Assembly: GCA_026419785.1 (NCBI GenBank)
Contig: JAODTK010004354.1
Span: 96,703-160,702, forward strand
Length of the DNA stretch: 64,000 bases
Reading direction: 5' to 3'
From: Sclerodactyla briareus
Taxonomy: Eukaryota > Echinodermata > Holothuroidea > Dendrochirotida > Sclerodactylidae
Under the pieces are notes generated by a model. It saw only the letters and a list, made by a program, of their open reading frames with translations. It searched no databases and was not told the origin of the DNA. Position 1 is the first letter of the stretch. Every line of letters begins with the position of its first letter. Below are positions 41,320-52,940 of this stretch, piece by piece. The translations under genes and the position numbers were made by a program.

Positions 41320-44225
41320 TCATGAACCACGGAGGGTCAAAATCAGGGGAAACAACATCCCGCTGAAGCGTATTCCAAGCACGTGAAGTGCGAGGAAAAG
41401 GAGCGAGCATAGGTTTCGGTGCGATGACGTTGGAAGATGCAACCGAAACGGGTGGCTGGTAGAAGAAGAGCGATTAATGGCGAGTAACCTCAGTGAGGAG
41501 GAACACATTCCCAAGCTCAGCAGAACATTGACCATAAAAGTAACGGTAAAGGAGGCGAGGAGATATACTATATCTGCGATGGGATAGCGAACTGAAGTGA
41601 GGAAGTGAGATGCTCATCGTTGATGAGACGATTGCCTTTCTCTGGATACGATCAAGGACATTGGGAGAGGATGGGCGAAGCCCCACCCTAATATTGCAAC
41701 CATATTCCATTAGGGACGAATTTGGCTTTGTAAAGCCAGAAGTCGCTGTTGTGAGGCGAAGTATTCCCTTGCGCGAAATAAGAGCCCAACTTTCTAAAAA
41801 CATTCGTAAAGCGCTAGGACTGATATGAAGTTCCAGGACACAGGTTGTTGCCGATTCCATACCAAGGATATTAAGAGAAGTAGACTGAGGGAGGATCTTT
41901 TCAGCCATGAAAATAACTGGTGCATCATACACCACGCCCCAAAATCAGCAAGTTCCTGCTTTTTTGATCGGGTTGAAGGTAACGGAATAGCAGTGCCCCA
42001 GTTCAAAATAAAATGAAGATCATTGTTCAGCTGATTGCAACTATGGAAAACGGTTATAGACAAAATCGTTCCGCTTCTTCGGGACGAGGACATGCAAGCT
42101 ACGTGGATATGGTAGAAATCATCAGCATGAGTGGAATACTATAGGCGTGGAGCCCTAAGAAATATCATTGATAAAATGAGAAAGAGTGTAGGAGAGAAAA
42201 CACATCCTGAGGAAACACCAGCATTGATAAGGAAGGTCTCGAGAGAGCCCCCGTCAACCCGACAAAGAGAGAGCGACCGGTAAGAAAACATGGCGTCCAA
42301 TAAGTTGAGAAGTGGCTGAAACCAAATTAAGTTAATTTGGCAAGGAGCCGGCGTGCCAAACACGGTCAAAGGCCTTAGAGATATCAAGGGCAATATGCCC
42401 TACTTTCACCGAAAAACTCAATGGCTTGATCCCAACTGATTGGTGACAAAAGATAGTTGGTCCCCAGCATATCGTCATGCCGGAACTAACTGTGGTCCTG
42501 CATGAGATAGTGAACCTCAGCAAGTTCACAACATGCTTGTTTACTATAGTTTCCATAACTTTGGAGAGAACCGAGGTGATGGCACTCGGCCTGTATTTGG
42601 AGGGTTTGATTTTTCACCCTTCTTTAGGGATCTGGGGGGCAGACATGTTCCCACACAGAAGGGTAGCATCCCATAGAATAACAAAGGCGGTAAAGCTTGC
42701 TAAGGATAGGTGCAAGTTTGTGGGCAAACTTCAGAAGGACTATAGGAGGTATTTCATCGGGACCAGATGCTTCATTAATGTCTAAACGATGAGTGTTTGG
42801 CGGACCATGCGAGTGGTGCAAACAACATCCAAGATCGTTTCACTAAGCGGGCCAAAGATGGCGGAGATGAGCATCTCGTTCATAGTGGAATTAGAAGAGA
42901 AAGCTCCGCAAAAGTATAGCTTAGAGGTGGCATCACTGGCAAAAAGAGCATCAGGTTTAATAACAGCGGAGGGAATTTGGAAGTATTGAAATTCTGGGAC
43001 AAAGATTTGGCCAGCGACCAGAATGAACGACTACCCCAGAAGGGCAGGATGACAGTTTATTAGTCATATGTTTGAAATGAAATAGCTTTTTGCCTCATCT
43101 ATAGTCTCAGAGCACACATTAACGAGCAGTACCATAGGCTTGACGGGCATCAGTGAAGGAGAAGATAGCCAAGCTTGATGAAGTCGGTTTCTTCTCCCTG
43201 GACGGCATTACTTGATGGTTGAACCATGAGGTGCTGAAAGAGGAGCCTGATCTTTCAAGGTAGGGAATAAAAGTGTTCATTCCCAAAAGAATATTTTCCG
43301 AAATAGCAGAAGCATAGTTGGAGGGTCCTCTGAGAAGTAATTTCATCATCCCAAGGGAAGACTGAAAAAAAATCCCCGAAGACCACACCAGTCAGCTTTG
43401 GAGTAGTTCAGAGTTCCTGCCCTTTGGTGGGAGCTTGCGTATAGGAATAGATTTATGAGACAGGGTATGAGTGTCAAGGTCCGAGGGGCCAATAGGGGCA
43501 GAGACAGGGGCTGGACTGTAAATAAGGTGCTGAGTCCAACCCAAGTTAATCAGAGTCCAGTCCAACTGGGATACGGGTGGGAGAATTGATGAGCCTCTGG
43601 TGGACCATTGGTTAGCAACGACTATGCTTTTCAACACCCGGGCTCTATCATAGCGGTAGTTTAAAGAGCCATTCAGCCTTATGCACAATTTTTTTAAAAT
43701 CACCCATATAGCAAGTTTTCTTTCACAGACGTTGTAATCGTTGAATAGGAATTCACAGCAAGTTGATATGCGAGCATAGAGCGCCTCATGATTATTATAA
43801 TTGGCGAACGGTAGACACAACAGAACACCTTAAGTCAAGCGAGAAGAGAGACTTTGAGCCAGAGAAGTTGACGTCATCACAACAGAGATCAAATTCAAAA
43901 GCTGCTGACATGGATGCTGGAGTGGACAAAGACGCACACTCCAGCCTTGGATGACAACAATCATGAAGAATGTAGTTGGGACATTGGAGATGTGTTCAAT
44001 CAAGAGGTGATTTAATTGTGTTTCGGTTAAAAAGAGTAGATGAGGAGATGCGGCCATAAGGAGTTGGTGGACAGATTGAGATTGCGGTGGAGACCACGTA
44101 TATTCGCAAAACAGAAGAAAAAAAGAAAACAGATGTACATGAGGGGTGCAAAACCTGGTAATGACTAAGCAGGAGGGACCGGGCAGTGAAAAGTGAAAAA
44201 CCACGGCATCAAAAGACACAACAAG
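41320..44225 (-). pseudogene. Jockey/CR1-like LINE ORF2, nearly full length, decayed
   Basis: Minus-strand order: endonuclease text HLLFLTETQLNHLLIEHISN near 44,030, CLPFANYNNHEALYARISTC near 43,800, PVSAPIGPSDLDTHTLS near 43,490; linker ASAISENILLGMNTFIPYLE near 43,290; RT lead INEASGPDEIPPIVLLK near 42,770; HVVNLLRF then VALDISKAFDRVWHAG-type text (here IALDISKAFDRVWHAG) near 42,370; GVSSGCVFSPTLF near 42,200 (motif B, PQG lost); HADD in place of FADD/YADD at 42,130-42,118; tail NVLDRIQRKA, SLSHRR, LLYRYFYGQCSAEL at 41,700-41,500 and PFRLHLPTSS..LHVLGIRFSGMLFPL to the stop near 41,320. Many frame breaks. Domain order is complete, so this is one old, nearly full insertion. Confidence 0.9.
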
Positions 44226-44254
44226 GACTAGTTGGCAGCACGAACTCCTGGGAT

Positions 44255-44590
44255 GCCTGTTGCAATTATGAACTTGGGGAGGGTCGTACAGATAATTAAT
44301 AATGAATCCGAACTATCGCCAAGTGACACAGTCCGATTCGTTTGTTACCAAAGGTATCGAACGGAAGGAAGATGAAACGTTCAGTTAAGGCAAAGCATTC
44401 GGGAAATTTCATTGACGTAATGACACTAAGATTACATTAAGGAGGGGGCTTATTGTGAAAGGAATCGTAACTGAACTCGTCACTTTACCCCGGAGTGGCA
44501 ATTCCTGTTAAACAGTTTGTAGGCGTACGACGTATACTGTTAAGCCATGCCAATCATTTGACTACACGGCAAAACAAACAAAGGATGACT
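44255..44590 (+). repeat. ~340-bp direct repeat, left copy
   Basis: TGCCTGTTGCAATTATGAACTTGG.., CCGAACTATCGCCAAGTGACACAGTC, CATTGACGTAATG, GGCAATTCCTGTT, TGTAGGCGTACGACGT, ACGGCAAAACAAACAAA. The same series occurs at 45,945-46,310 in the same orientation. The pair encloses ~1.35 kb. See findings for an LTR-like reading, which is unproven. Confidence 0.8.
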
Positions 44591-44639
44591 ATTGGAAGGA
44601 GGAGATACATTTCAAGACCATTGTGTGAAATTCATGAAA

Positions 44640-45115
44640 GGGGCCCCTCAGGCCCACGTGGGACTTTGGACAAAAATCCTGAACACCCCAAGGTACGGCG
44701 TTACACTATCAATTATGACCGAATATGTCAGCAGTTGAGGGGCGACCAAAATTCGTGAAAGAAGAAGCGGTAATTCCACATAATGGTCGTAGGGCCAACA
44801 GTCACACTGGGCGATGGGTCCCAAATCCCTGGGCACCTGGAGGTACGGCGATGGAGACACCATTATGACCGAACATCAGCAAGTGCAACAAAATGTGAAA
44901 GATACACAAGATTGAGGCACTTCATATAATGGGCCCAGGGCCAAACGGGTCATGAGCCCAAATCCTAACAAACCAATCGCCCTTTGCAAAGGACCATTAC
45001 ATGTATTTTGAAGAGAAAATCAATCGACGATTGTGGGAGGAGATGCATTTAAGTACCATTGTGCAATGCATAAGATGGGCCCTCGGGCCCAAGTGGGAAC
45101 TTGGACCCAAAATTC
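44640..45115 (+). repeat. ~100-135 bp tandem repeat, about 4 units
   Basis: Units near 44,640, 44,780, 44,930 and 45,065 share GGGCCC..AGGCCCA..GGG, CAAAATCCTGAACA or similar, GAGGTACGGCG and ATTATGACCGAA phrases. The last unit (TAAGATGGGCCCTCGGGCCCAAG) also resembles the inverse of 20,580-20,860. Confidence 0.65.
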
Positions 45116-45223
45116 ATGTACAACCCGGAGGATAGATAGACGCCGTACCATTACATAGCTCACCACTTAGCGGGTTTTGAGCAAACAATGGAGGTTTCAA
45201 AGGCTTTCTGACATGTTTTTTTT

Positions 45224-45440
45224 TTATCTTACCGGTTGAAAGTTGGCGGACACACACATCATCACGCCCAGTCTCATGATGCGTTCCATACCTTCATCAG
45301 TAAGTTGTTTGTTCGCCGCCACGAATGCACGTCGAATTGAATGGCAGAGACAATTTATGAGGTCCATTGACAGGGACGATGTGGTAACATGGCAGCCCCT
45401 GCCAATGTACATCATAAAGTATCGGACCATCGTACGATCT
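45224..45440 (-). CDS. Unidentified exon-like open frame between direct repeats
   Basis: A minus-strand frame of 69 codons reads smoothly: YIGRGCHVTTSSLSMDLINC, LCHSIRRAFVAANKQLTDEG, MERIMRLGVMMCVSANFQPV. It ends at a good donor-like site (CAACCG then GTAAGA at 45,235-45,230 on the minus strand). I do not recognise the family. The residue mix and a predicted amphipathic helix (LINCLCHSIRRAFVAANKQL) look more protein-like than neighbouring chance frames. It lies inside the pair of direct repeats at 44,255 and 45,945. Upstream on the minus strand there is an in-frame stop and only a weak acceptor, so this is a candidate exon and no more. Confidence 0.3.
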
Positions 45441-45444
45441 GTTT

Positions 45445-45940
45445 ACTCCGACCATGGCACTGCTGGAGAGTTCAAGACCCCGTAATGCACGTCTTGTATT
45501 GGTCTTGATGTGATTAGGCTGCCCGTAGCCTCACAATCCTTACTATACTCTGCGCTTGGCAGTTTACGAACCAATTCTTCAGGCTACGATGCTGTGCTAC
45601 ATCATGGGCGGCCTTTTTGTCGCATACAGCCTGTTAGGAGCGCGCCCTACAACGCTCACCAAGGTTCACATTCGCAATGTGTCATGAATTAAGATAAAGG
45701 GGGTTAAATAACCCAAGAAAGATCTGCCTGTCTTTTGGCGTTTTGACGGAACGTGCCCTAAGGATGACATCCATGTATGCTGTAAGCAGGGACGCAACCA
45801 CGTGTAGTGAGTATGGGTCCGAAGCAAGTGGGGGCGGAGCTATGTTTTGGTAGGGCAAAATACATCATGTATGGAGCCCCCCCCCCCAGCGATTTCGCCT
45901 CGTTTGTAAGCTAAATATATAAGCATCTTACCTAACTTCG
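45445..45940. other. no gene recognised
   Basis: Right part of the interval between the direct repeats. A C run lies at 45,878-45,888. No motif. Confidence 0.4.
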
Positions 45941-45944
45941 TTCC

Positions 45945-46310
45945 TGTTAGCCTGTTGCAAATATGGACTTGGTCTTGCAGTACCGGTAAGTAATACATCC
46001 GAACTATCGCCAAGTGACACAGTCATAGAATATGACATCCCGGTTCGTTTCGTTATATATAGTAGTTGGTCATACGAACGAAGTGGAAGCTGGCATTGGT
46101 CAAAGACATTCTTGAAATTCTATTGACGTAATGCCAATAGATTATAGAAGGGGAGTACGGTGAAAGAAACCCGTACCCCGAACCAGTAACTGCATGTACC
46201 AAAATGGCAAATTCCTGTTGAAACCATATGTAGGCGTATGACGTGTCTTTGTTTCCGCCCATGCAAGTCATTTATTCACATGGCAAGAAACAAACAAAAT
46301 ACTGACTCAC
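45945..46310 (+). repeat. ~340-bp direct repeat, right copy
   Basis: AGCCTGTTGCAAATATGGACTTGG.., CCGAACTATCGCCAAGTGACACAGTC, TATTGACGTAATGCC, GGCAAATTCCTGTT, TGTAGGCGTATGACGT, ATGGCAAGAAACAAACAAA. It has some insertions relative to the left copy. Confidence 0.8.
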
Positions 46311-46314
46311 TGTA

Positions 46315-47095
46315 TAGGGCACCTTCTTTCCGGTGGGGGTTGGGGGGATTTCGGGTTCCTGTATTTCCGCGGGCCAGGTTGTAAGACTCCAAACTTGTAC
46401 ACAGCTATGCAATATTTTGTTTGAAATTGGTCACTGAAACCTTTTTGATGCCAGTTGCAAAGTCAGTCTCTTCCCTTATCTGACTTGTGTACAATTATAG
46501 TCCATTAATCCCCCGCTGTACACCTCTCAATACTTTTCAAATATTGTTATTATCACAGCTGGGTAATAAAATGTGTTCGGAGATTTCCCTGTTGCTATAT
46601 TATACTCTATCTCGTTTTGAAAATGAACAGATCGCCACCTATAGCATGCCTATACCTTGTTGGCATGATTTTTTTATTTAAATATGACGTAGTATGGGGT
46701 TTCCAGAATTTTGTTCTGCTACCACGTCACGCTTCACTAAGTGTCTCCTTCCGTCCTTCGCGCAGAAATTGCTTTCATGGTTGGGGGGGGGGGGGGGGTC
46801 CAGTGAGTTGTTATTTCCGAAATCAACACGCGAGTGGAGGGGTGAAGGGAGGCGGATGCGTGTGTGTGCGTGTATGCGGGCGTGCACGTTTGTTGAGGTG
46901 CACATCAGTGGCGCCGCCCCCGGGGGGGGGGGCACGGGGGCGTGTGCCCCCCATCCGGATATTGAGCCGAAAAATATGTTTGGATGAAAATGCATTTGAG
47001 CAATGTTTGTTTGTAGGGGGTGGGGTGGGGGTGTAAATATTCGTAAACGAAGTTAAAACCATGGAGTGGATTGTCTATTGCTGAGTACTATTTAT
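46315..47095. other. no gene; G-rich low-complexity stretches
   Basis: G runs at 46,783-46,798 and 46,921-46,930 sit beside GTGGCGCCGCCCC text like that of other repeats here. Overlapping open frames on both strands come from these runs. No gene recognised. Confidence 0.45.
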
Positions 47096-47099
47096 TGTA

Positions 47100-47490
47100 A
47101 CGAATATCCGTTGAAATTATTAATATTAATATCAAGGTGCTTATATAGCACTTCTTCGACGTGATCAAAGCGCTTCACAGATATTACCCCTGATCATGAG
47201 TGACTTGGCACAACCTGTAACTATTTTTTAGTACGTTCTTCCTTGTTCACTCTCGACACACCATTCCAGTCCGTCACTTCATCGTGTCCCCCGAGGACTT
47301 CCCGATAGCGTGCAGCCACATACGACGCACGCCTACTAATCACAAGTAACCTCACAAGGTCCCAATTTCTACACGTGGGTAACGTGAGGCACTACGGAAG
47401 AAGCCCGCGGGCTTTGTGGGATTTTAACTCACGATTTTCGGATCACAAGTCTGGAGCTCTGCTGACTGAGCTAATCCGCCTCCTTAATCA
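47100..47490 (-). mobile_element. tRNA-derived SINE, near full length
   Basis: On the minus strand it begins GGAGGCGGATTAGCTCAGTC at ~47,485 (A box TAGCTCAGTCAGC), then AGAGCTCCAGACTTGTGATCC, GTGAGTTAAAATCCCAC (a weak B box). It ends GTGAAGCGCTTTGATCACG, GAAGAAGTGCTATATAAGCACC and ATATTAATATTAAT. Head and tail match the element at 9,230-9,655 and its relics at 745-825 and 4,494-4,665. A polymerase III-type element without protein. Confidence 0.8.
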
Positions 47491-48479
47491 ACTGTTACTT
47501 ACCAGCTGTTGCTTTTGGCACATCATTGAAATTAAAAATAGTCAGCTGGTGCTGCAAAGGTGAAAAAGTGAGGAGCAGGGGTTTGCAAATCCAACCGAAT
47601 CATGGAATTATTAGTGACTTCAGTAAGAGGCTACATGCAGGAGCTGGTCAAGAGCACGGAGTTGATGATCGTGCTCAGTGTTGTGTCCGGCACCGGCAAG
47701 TCCGACACCACACCGACACCATTAGCTCTCGACACCGACACCGACAACGGTATCGGAAATAGGAGGCCGACACCAGAGGGGTCCGACACCGACACCAATT
47801 ACACCAACACCCGACACAAACACTCCAAAACGAGTGTTTATGAATCGAACACATTTCTAAACATTACCTTGTTATTATTTCCAGGAAACGTTTAAATGCT
47901 GAACACGGTGTCAGTTTGCTAAACGTGCTAATAAAAATGTAGTGTGTAGCATTTGTTCATTATATCAACATGTGGGCATTTTGCAAAGTGATTGCATAAT
48001 GAACAAAATCATACACATAGTTAACATCTAGCACGTTTAGTAATTATCAAAAGTTAACAATCAATGCCAATTCCATATCAGGTACATGCGTGCACCCCAG
48101 AGGCCTAGGCTGACCTTGAGTTATAGCCTATCAGTTCTGAACTCCGCTCCTATACTGGTCCAAGCCCTAGCTGTATGGGCTGTACTGTACTGCACCAAAG
48201 GGCCCATTCAACTATGATATGGATCCAACAGCACCTTTCTTCTATAACGGAAGATGGAGAGATGTTCGCATGATTTATCATCAAGTTTTAAATGATGGAA
48301 GTTGTGCTTGACAGCGAACCCTAACCCTGCCCGAAGGAGCCAGTATGGCTCATATGAGCTCCCGATAGTTTTTCAAATATTGGTCGATTGGCCAACACCA
48401 CATTTCTGAGACTGTTCCCACTAAGTATCAATTTCTTCTGTGGAAAACGTTCTTTCTGATGTTAAGCCTGGTTGTACCG

Positions 48480-48880
48480 TTTGTAAATTTTGAAGGTATG
48501 ACCTCCGGTTACTCTGTCACTCATTACGAGAGAAAAAAAAAAAAAACTTGATCAACTTTTCAAACTGTCCATTCTAGTCTTCTTTGGTATGGGAGGTACA
48601 CAGACCAGGAACCATTTTTGTAAACTTCTTGAACATTTCAGTAACCTCTATCCTTCTGTAAATACGGTGACTAAATTTGGACGAACGGGAGATTTGAAGA
48701 GCCCTCAGAAGATGTTTCCTTCTTCTGAAAACATGGTTGGTTTTATCATTCAGTCCCCGCACTCGATTAGTTTGTGTTAGCGACCTTAGCACATTGCTGG
48801 CTATAGCTTATTGTGTTTTGTTTAATAATCAAAAAGCCCAATCCTTCTCTTCTTCCCTTATAGTGCAAATCCATTACCTC
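48480..48880 (-). pseudogene. CR1 LINE fragment inside the duplication
   Basis: Minus-strand text TNRVRGLNDKTNHVFRRRKH, KHLLRALQIS and EMFKKFTKMVPGL matches the fragment at 27,660-28,135 (TANRVLECWNDETNHHFQGE.., FTKMVPGL). It is more decayed than that copy. Confidence 0.75.
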
Positions 48881-49625
48881 CAATGAGCATCATGCTGTAA
48901 CTTTGGAAGACCTGCGTGGGGGAACCACCCTTTTTCAACCCATCCTCTGTGCTGCCAATGTCGTCTCTCGAACAGACAAACGGTGATGAGCTGGCCATGA
49001 TAATCAAGGTATCCCGGGATTCCTGCTCCGACCCTCTGCCTGACAATGTTTTAGACAACTGTTCAAAAGATTATACCAAAACTTGGCGGAACCACATCAA
49101 GCGTCTACTCTCTTCTCTCACGGGACAGCACACGTCGGCAGAAAATCAGTCTGGTGGCGTTTCTTCTCGGGTAATTTCGATCTAACCTGTGCCCCCCCCC
49201 CAGGTTGGGGGTTTGACGGGACCACCCATGTAGTGTTCGGGACTGTATGGGGAACCACTCTTCAAGTTCCTGAGGGAGGGGTGCCCCATTTCAGTTTATC
49301 GGGCATAAAGCGGGACCCTGTCAGGATTCACAACCGGACTTTTCGAGTTAGTGGCCTCTAAGAATAGAATTGTAGCATTGTGCCTTTCGAAACTAATAAA
49401 AGGAACAGCATATAAAATAGGAAATAATCAATGAAATACGGAAAATAACTGAAAAAATACCTGTGTCAACCGACACCACGCAATATTCCCGACACCCTCA
49501 TAGTCCGACACCAACACCTGAACACATTGCTCCCGACATCACACCATACCGACACCAGGACCCTCATGGTGTCGACAGTTGTCGCTCTGCACATCACTGC
49601 ATTATCGTGTTTGTTTCTATTTCAG

Positions 49626-49855
49626 ACTGCTGAGAAGGACAGTTTTTGAGTATCACCAGAAGGAACTAGAGAAGGTGTGCCAGCCAATCATCACCAAGCT
49701 CTACAGGCCGGCGGGCCCCAGGAGGCGAGGGGATGCCGGTGGGTAATGCCAAGGAGGAATGCCCCGGGGGCAGGCAGGCGTGCACCAGGGACAGTCCAGC
49801 GTGCAGTGGCGGCCAACCGATTGTGGGCTCGACAACTCACACAACTGACCAAGGA
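49626..49855 (+). pseudogene. Duplicated HSP70 last exon, disabled
   Basis: After the retained acceptor TTTCTATTTCAG it reads TAEKDSF and then TGA at 49,647-49,649, because a one-base gain (GACAGTTTTTGAG for GAGGAGCTTGAG) breaks frame. Beyond it the DNA still encodes, in other frames, the [14 protein letters not shown] stretch and a Gly/Pro-rich tail whose end (GTGGCGGCCAACCGATTGTGGGCTCGAC) is a decayed GGPTIEEVD. If an HSP70 transcript skipped the nearer last exon and used this one, the protein would end after NQTAEKDSF, losing the end of the lid. Confidence 0.85.
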
Positions 49856-50694
49856 AAGTCATAAATTAGTCTATGGGGAAGAGGTGGGGGGGGGGGGGAT
49901 AACACCATATCAAAGGCAAATATCAAAGATGGCAGCAACTGCTTGCAGCTAAGCTAACTACAATCACAACCGATTTACAGCGTTTGGAATAGTACGGAAC
50001 CCATGTTAATTCCGTGGTGACTCGCATACATTTTTCTAAATTCATCCGCGATATAATGAACAGACAACTAGAGATTACCTTGCGAAAATCATCATATTCT
50101 GTAGAGGGTTGCTTGATGCTAACAACCGAGAGAAGAATTTTATACCACAAGTATATTGGGGTTAAATTTACCCAACAGCAACAACACAACAAATTAACGT
50201 GACTTGCGGTGACAGATATTTAGCAACAACTTGATCAGAACGCACACATAAATGTTGGATTTCTTATGTCAAAATGTTTCCAATAACTTTTATAGTCACA
50301 ACATAACACCGAAGTTGGAACAACAACCTCCACCTCAATTGTTATGCAACTTTGAAAAAATGTTGTAACACATTTCCTGTGACTCCGCGTGACAGGAAAA
50401 CGTGACTCGCCTGAAAAAAAAAATTCAATGCTATGAAAAAATATTCTTAGTACTATAATGGGTACATGGACGGATACCGGACCCTGAAGGTTGTCATGGA
50501 TAGTAATCTACGCAGATCCCGATAAAGTGAACATTAGTTGACCCCTGTCATTGTTGGAAGCCAGAGTCGACATGTCATATGGGGACAACACTAGAGCGCA
50601 ACACATAAAAAAAACCTATATCTCTTGAATCCACGAGGTTATGATTTCTTTCTTGCCAAATACGAACGTTAAAAATACTGCGCAATCGAACACT

Positions 50695-51470
50695 ATTCCT
50701 TTTCTGAATTCGGCAAACCCTTCAGCCTACCAAAAAATCCTTTACTGATTATCCTATTTGATCAGTGACTTTCGAGCCAAATATTTAATAATTGAAATAA
50801 TCTTGTACCTTTATTTCCTTTTTTAGGCAATCTACTTTTTTCCGACGTGATGGGTTTCTTGTTGTTACTCAGCCTGCAGCTGCGCTGCTATTCTATGCCG
50901 TTTAGCTCAACCATTTTTGAACAATTTCGGTATTTTTATCGAGCTATTAGTGCCTTGAATATTTTATGAAGCAATGATAGGAACGTCTAGGAATCGTCTC
51001 GTCAATATTATCAGATTAATCACAAAATAATCCGATAAAATCAGGGCCCTATAGACTCAGGGACACTATATTGACAAATGTCAAGAGAAGGGACCTAGAT
51101 TGAGGGGGACAAAATGACCTGAGTGGGGGCGTGGGGGGACGGGACGTCCCCCGCATACCTCCACGTTTACATCGGACGTTCTTCGGGCCATGCAATTTTT
51201 AAGCAGCACCATATCCTTCCTTGATAACGTTGAATAGAATCGAGGTGTTCCCGTTTTTCACAATATTTTTGCTAAACTGGAACAAATGCTTGAAACATTT
51301 GGTAACGTTCTGTAGTATGATGGTGGCTATTCTGATTCTGCATCCTATGGACTGGTAACCAGGCTGGATGAAATTGACTGTCCATGTATCCCCCACGTCC
51401 GTATTCCCCCCCAGTACACCCCTTTTCACACACAAATTCATTTACGATTTTTTTTTTTTTTTTTTTTTTT
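50695..51470. other. no gene recognised
   Basis: The G/C-rich patch at 51,118-51,160 resembles 37,725-37,800. A 25-base T run occupies 51,448-51,471. No gene. Confidence 0.45.
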
Positions 51471-51472
51471 GT

Positions 51473-52180
51473 AATGTTGATGTCCTAATCACGTAATTGA
51501 CAATGTATAGCATGGAGATACCTACAGGAATTAGACTTGCTTCGACTAGGATAGAGACCATCCTTTCCGGAAATGTACCGTAATCCTTGAAGGGGAGAGT
51601 GTTGCCAACATGTTGATTAACAAGCCCTAATTGTAAACTTTGTTCCAATGACCTGCTATATAGCCATGATCGCAATAATACCTGCTAGACTCTCCTCTAA
51701 TTTCTGTGTCAAGTGTGTTAGTAGCACAAGCCGAAATTGTGCAATTGCATCGTTGGGCCATTGCTAATTTGGCTAAACGAGCTCGACACAATCATTTACC
51801 AAAACGATATCACGCAATCAGTCCTCGTTCACGCGGTCCAAGAGGTCAGGAGTGGCACAGCCCGGGGGCGCAAAAATGAAACGTACTCGCAGGATTTTCT
51901 TCTTGATAAAACGTAAATGAAAAGTAGGGGGCCTCAAACCAAAATCATGGATGGCAAATGTGGGAGAAGTGAATGAGACGGTACCGCCAAGGGGGTGGTG
52001 AGCTCTCATGATCCATTACCTACGTATTTGGCTTTTTTTTTTTTCAAATCAGGTGATGGTTTACCTCTGGGGCGCAAATCACTCATTGACCCCTTACGAT
52101 AAAACACCTTGTGACGCCCCTGGTCGCAATGTTGCCTATTGTTCACCGTTTGAAATGTGGAGTTATCTCAGTCGATATAA
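51473..52180 (+). repeat. ~700-bp interspersed repeat, copy 2
   Basis: Same orientation as 37,870-38,585, with shared phrases TTCCGGAAATGTA, TTGCCAACATGTTGATTAACAAGCCCTAATTGT, GCAATTGCATCGTTGGGCCATTGC, GGTACCGCCAAGGGGGTGGTGAGCTC and ACACCTTGTGACGCC. The phrase order is unchanged. Indels are frequent. Confidence 0.8.
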
Positions 52181-52204
52181 ATCCCCCGCACATACACTGT
52201 AAGT

Positions 52205-52640
52205 GTTTCGGGGAATATTATGGTTTTGACCCTGTGCCCGCCGTCTCCGCCGCCGGCTCCGCCACCGGCTCCGCCGCCGGCCGGAACCTATGCGTTGCCG
52301 CTCATTCCGTCTCTAACACTCTTTAACAGTTTATCCGATTGACCCAAAACTGGGTACACTTGTCCGTATGAGTGAAATCTCGGATAAGTTCGAAAATGGG
52401 CTATATCGTGAATTTGTTGCCCTCTATTTTGTCAGGTTTTTCGCAAAATGTTCACGTTCGTCGTGGTCGATTACCACAAACGTGGGTGGTTGGTTTGGTA
52501 GTTGTTGGAGTCCCGAAAAACATGGCGAACAATTTCAAGTCATCCTAGGGTCCAGTTTTGCATTTCTTTGGCCAGCAGCCTAATTATATCATAATGTATG
52601 TGATATTTCGAACTTCATTGGATTTTCATGAAAACTGCAG
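52205..52640 (+). repeat. GCC-rich repeat, copy 1
   Basis: GGGAATATTATGGTTTTGACC, CCGCCGTCTCCGCCGCCGGC and a small array of GCCACCGGCTCC units, TTTATCCGATT, AAATCTCGGATAA, GTCAGGTTTTTCGCAAA, AAACGTGG, CATTTCTTTGGCCAGCAGCC. The same order occurs at 53,035-53,450. Confidence 0.85.
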
Positions 52641-52649
52641 AATAACAAG

Positions 52650-52940
52650 CAGAATTTTTCACACCACAACAAGTTGATTGTGTGCATTATTATCACGCAA
52701 AGCAGTAACTACTCTACTACTCCGACAATGGCCATGAATTTAACAAACTAAAATATAGAGGGAATCACATCAATCCCTATCTCGGAAAATTGCTAATAGG
52801 AAGCCATGTTGCTTTGTCCAGTGAATATCGATGGTTTCTAGTACATTCTTCCAGAACGTGTCGAAATAATGAGGAAATACTGCCATGGAATTAGCACGTA
52901 ATTGGTCATCAGCGGGACTTTTCCCTGAAAAATAGTCTTC
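52650..52940 (+). repeat. ~280-bp repeat, inverse partner at 57,045-57,295
   Basis: AACAAGTTGATT, GCAGTAACTACTC, TTAACAAACTAAAATATAGAGGGAATC, ATCAATCCCTATCTCGGAAAATTGCTAA, CATTCTTCCAGAACGTGTC, CATGGAATTAGCACGT. On the minus strand the same phrases appear in order between 57,295 and 57,045. Confidence 0.85.

Larger units (their letters stand above)
47665..50690 (+). repeat. Segmental duplication, copy 2 (HSP70 last intron, exon and 3' flank)
   Basis: Direct copy of 26,590-29,850, diverged throughout. It carries the GACACC stretches (47,690-47,830; 49,465-49,580), the same unique middle, the CR1 fragment (48,480-48,880), the exon with its acceptor TTTCTATTTCAG and the 3' flank. Because the intron is included, the event happened at DNA level and not by reverse transcription of mRNA. 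Confidence 0.85.

Noticed and set aside
46617-47036. 139-codon frame at 46.6 kb
   Set aside because: Spans two poly-G runs. Frames open on both strands and in several registers, as expected from homopolymers.
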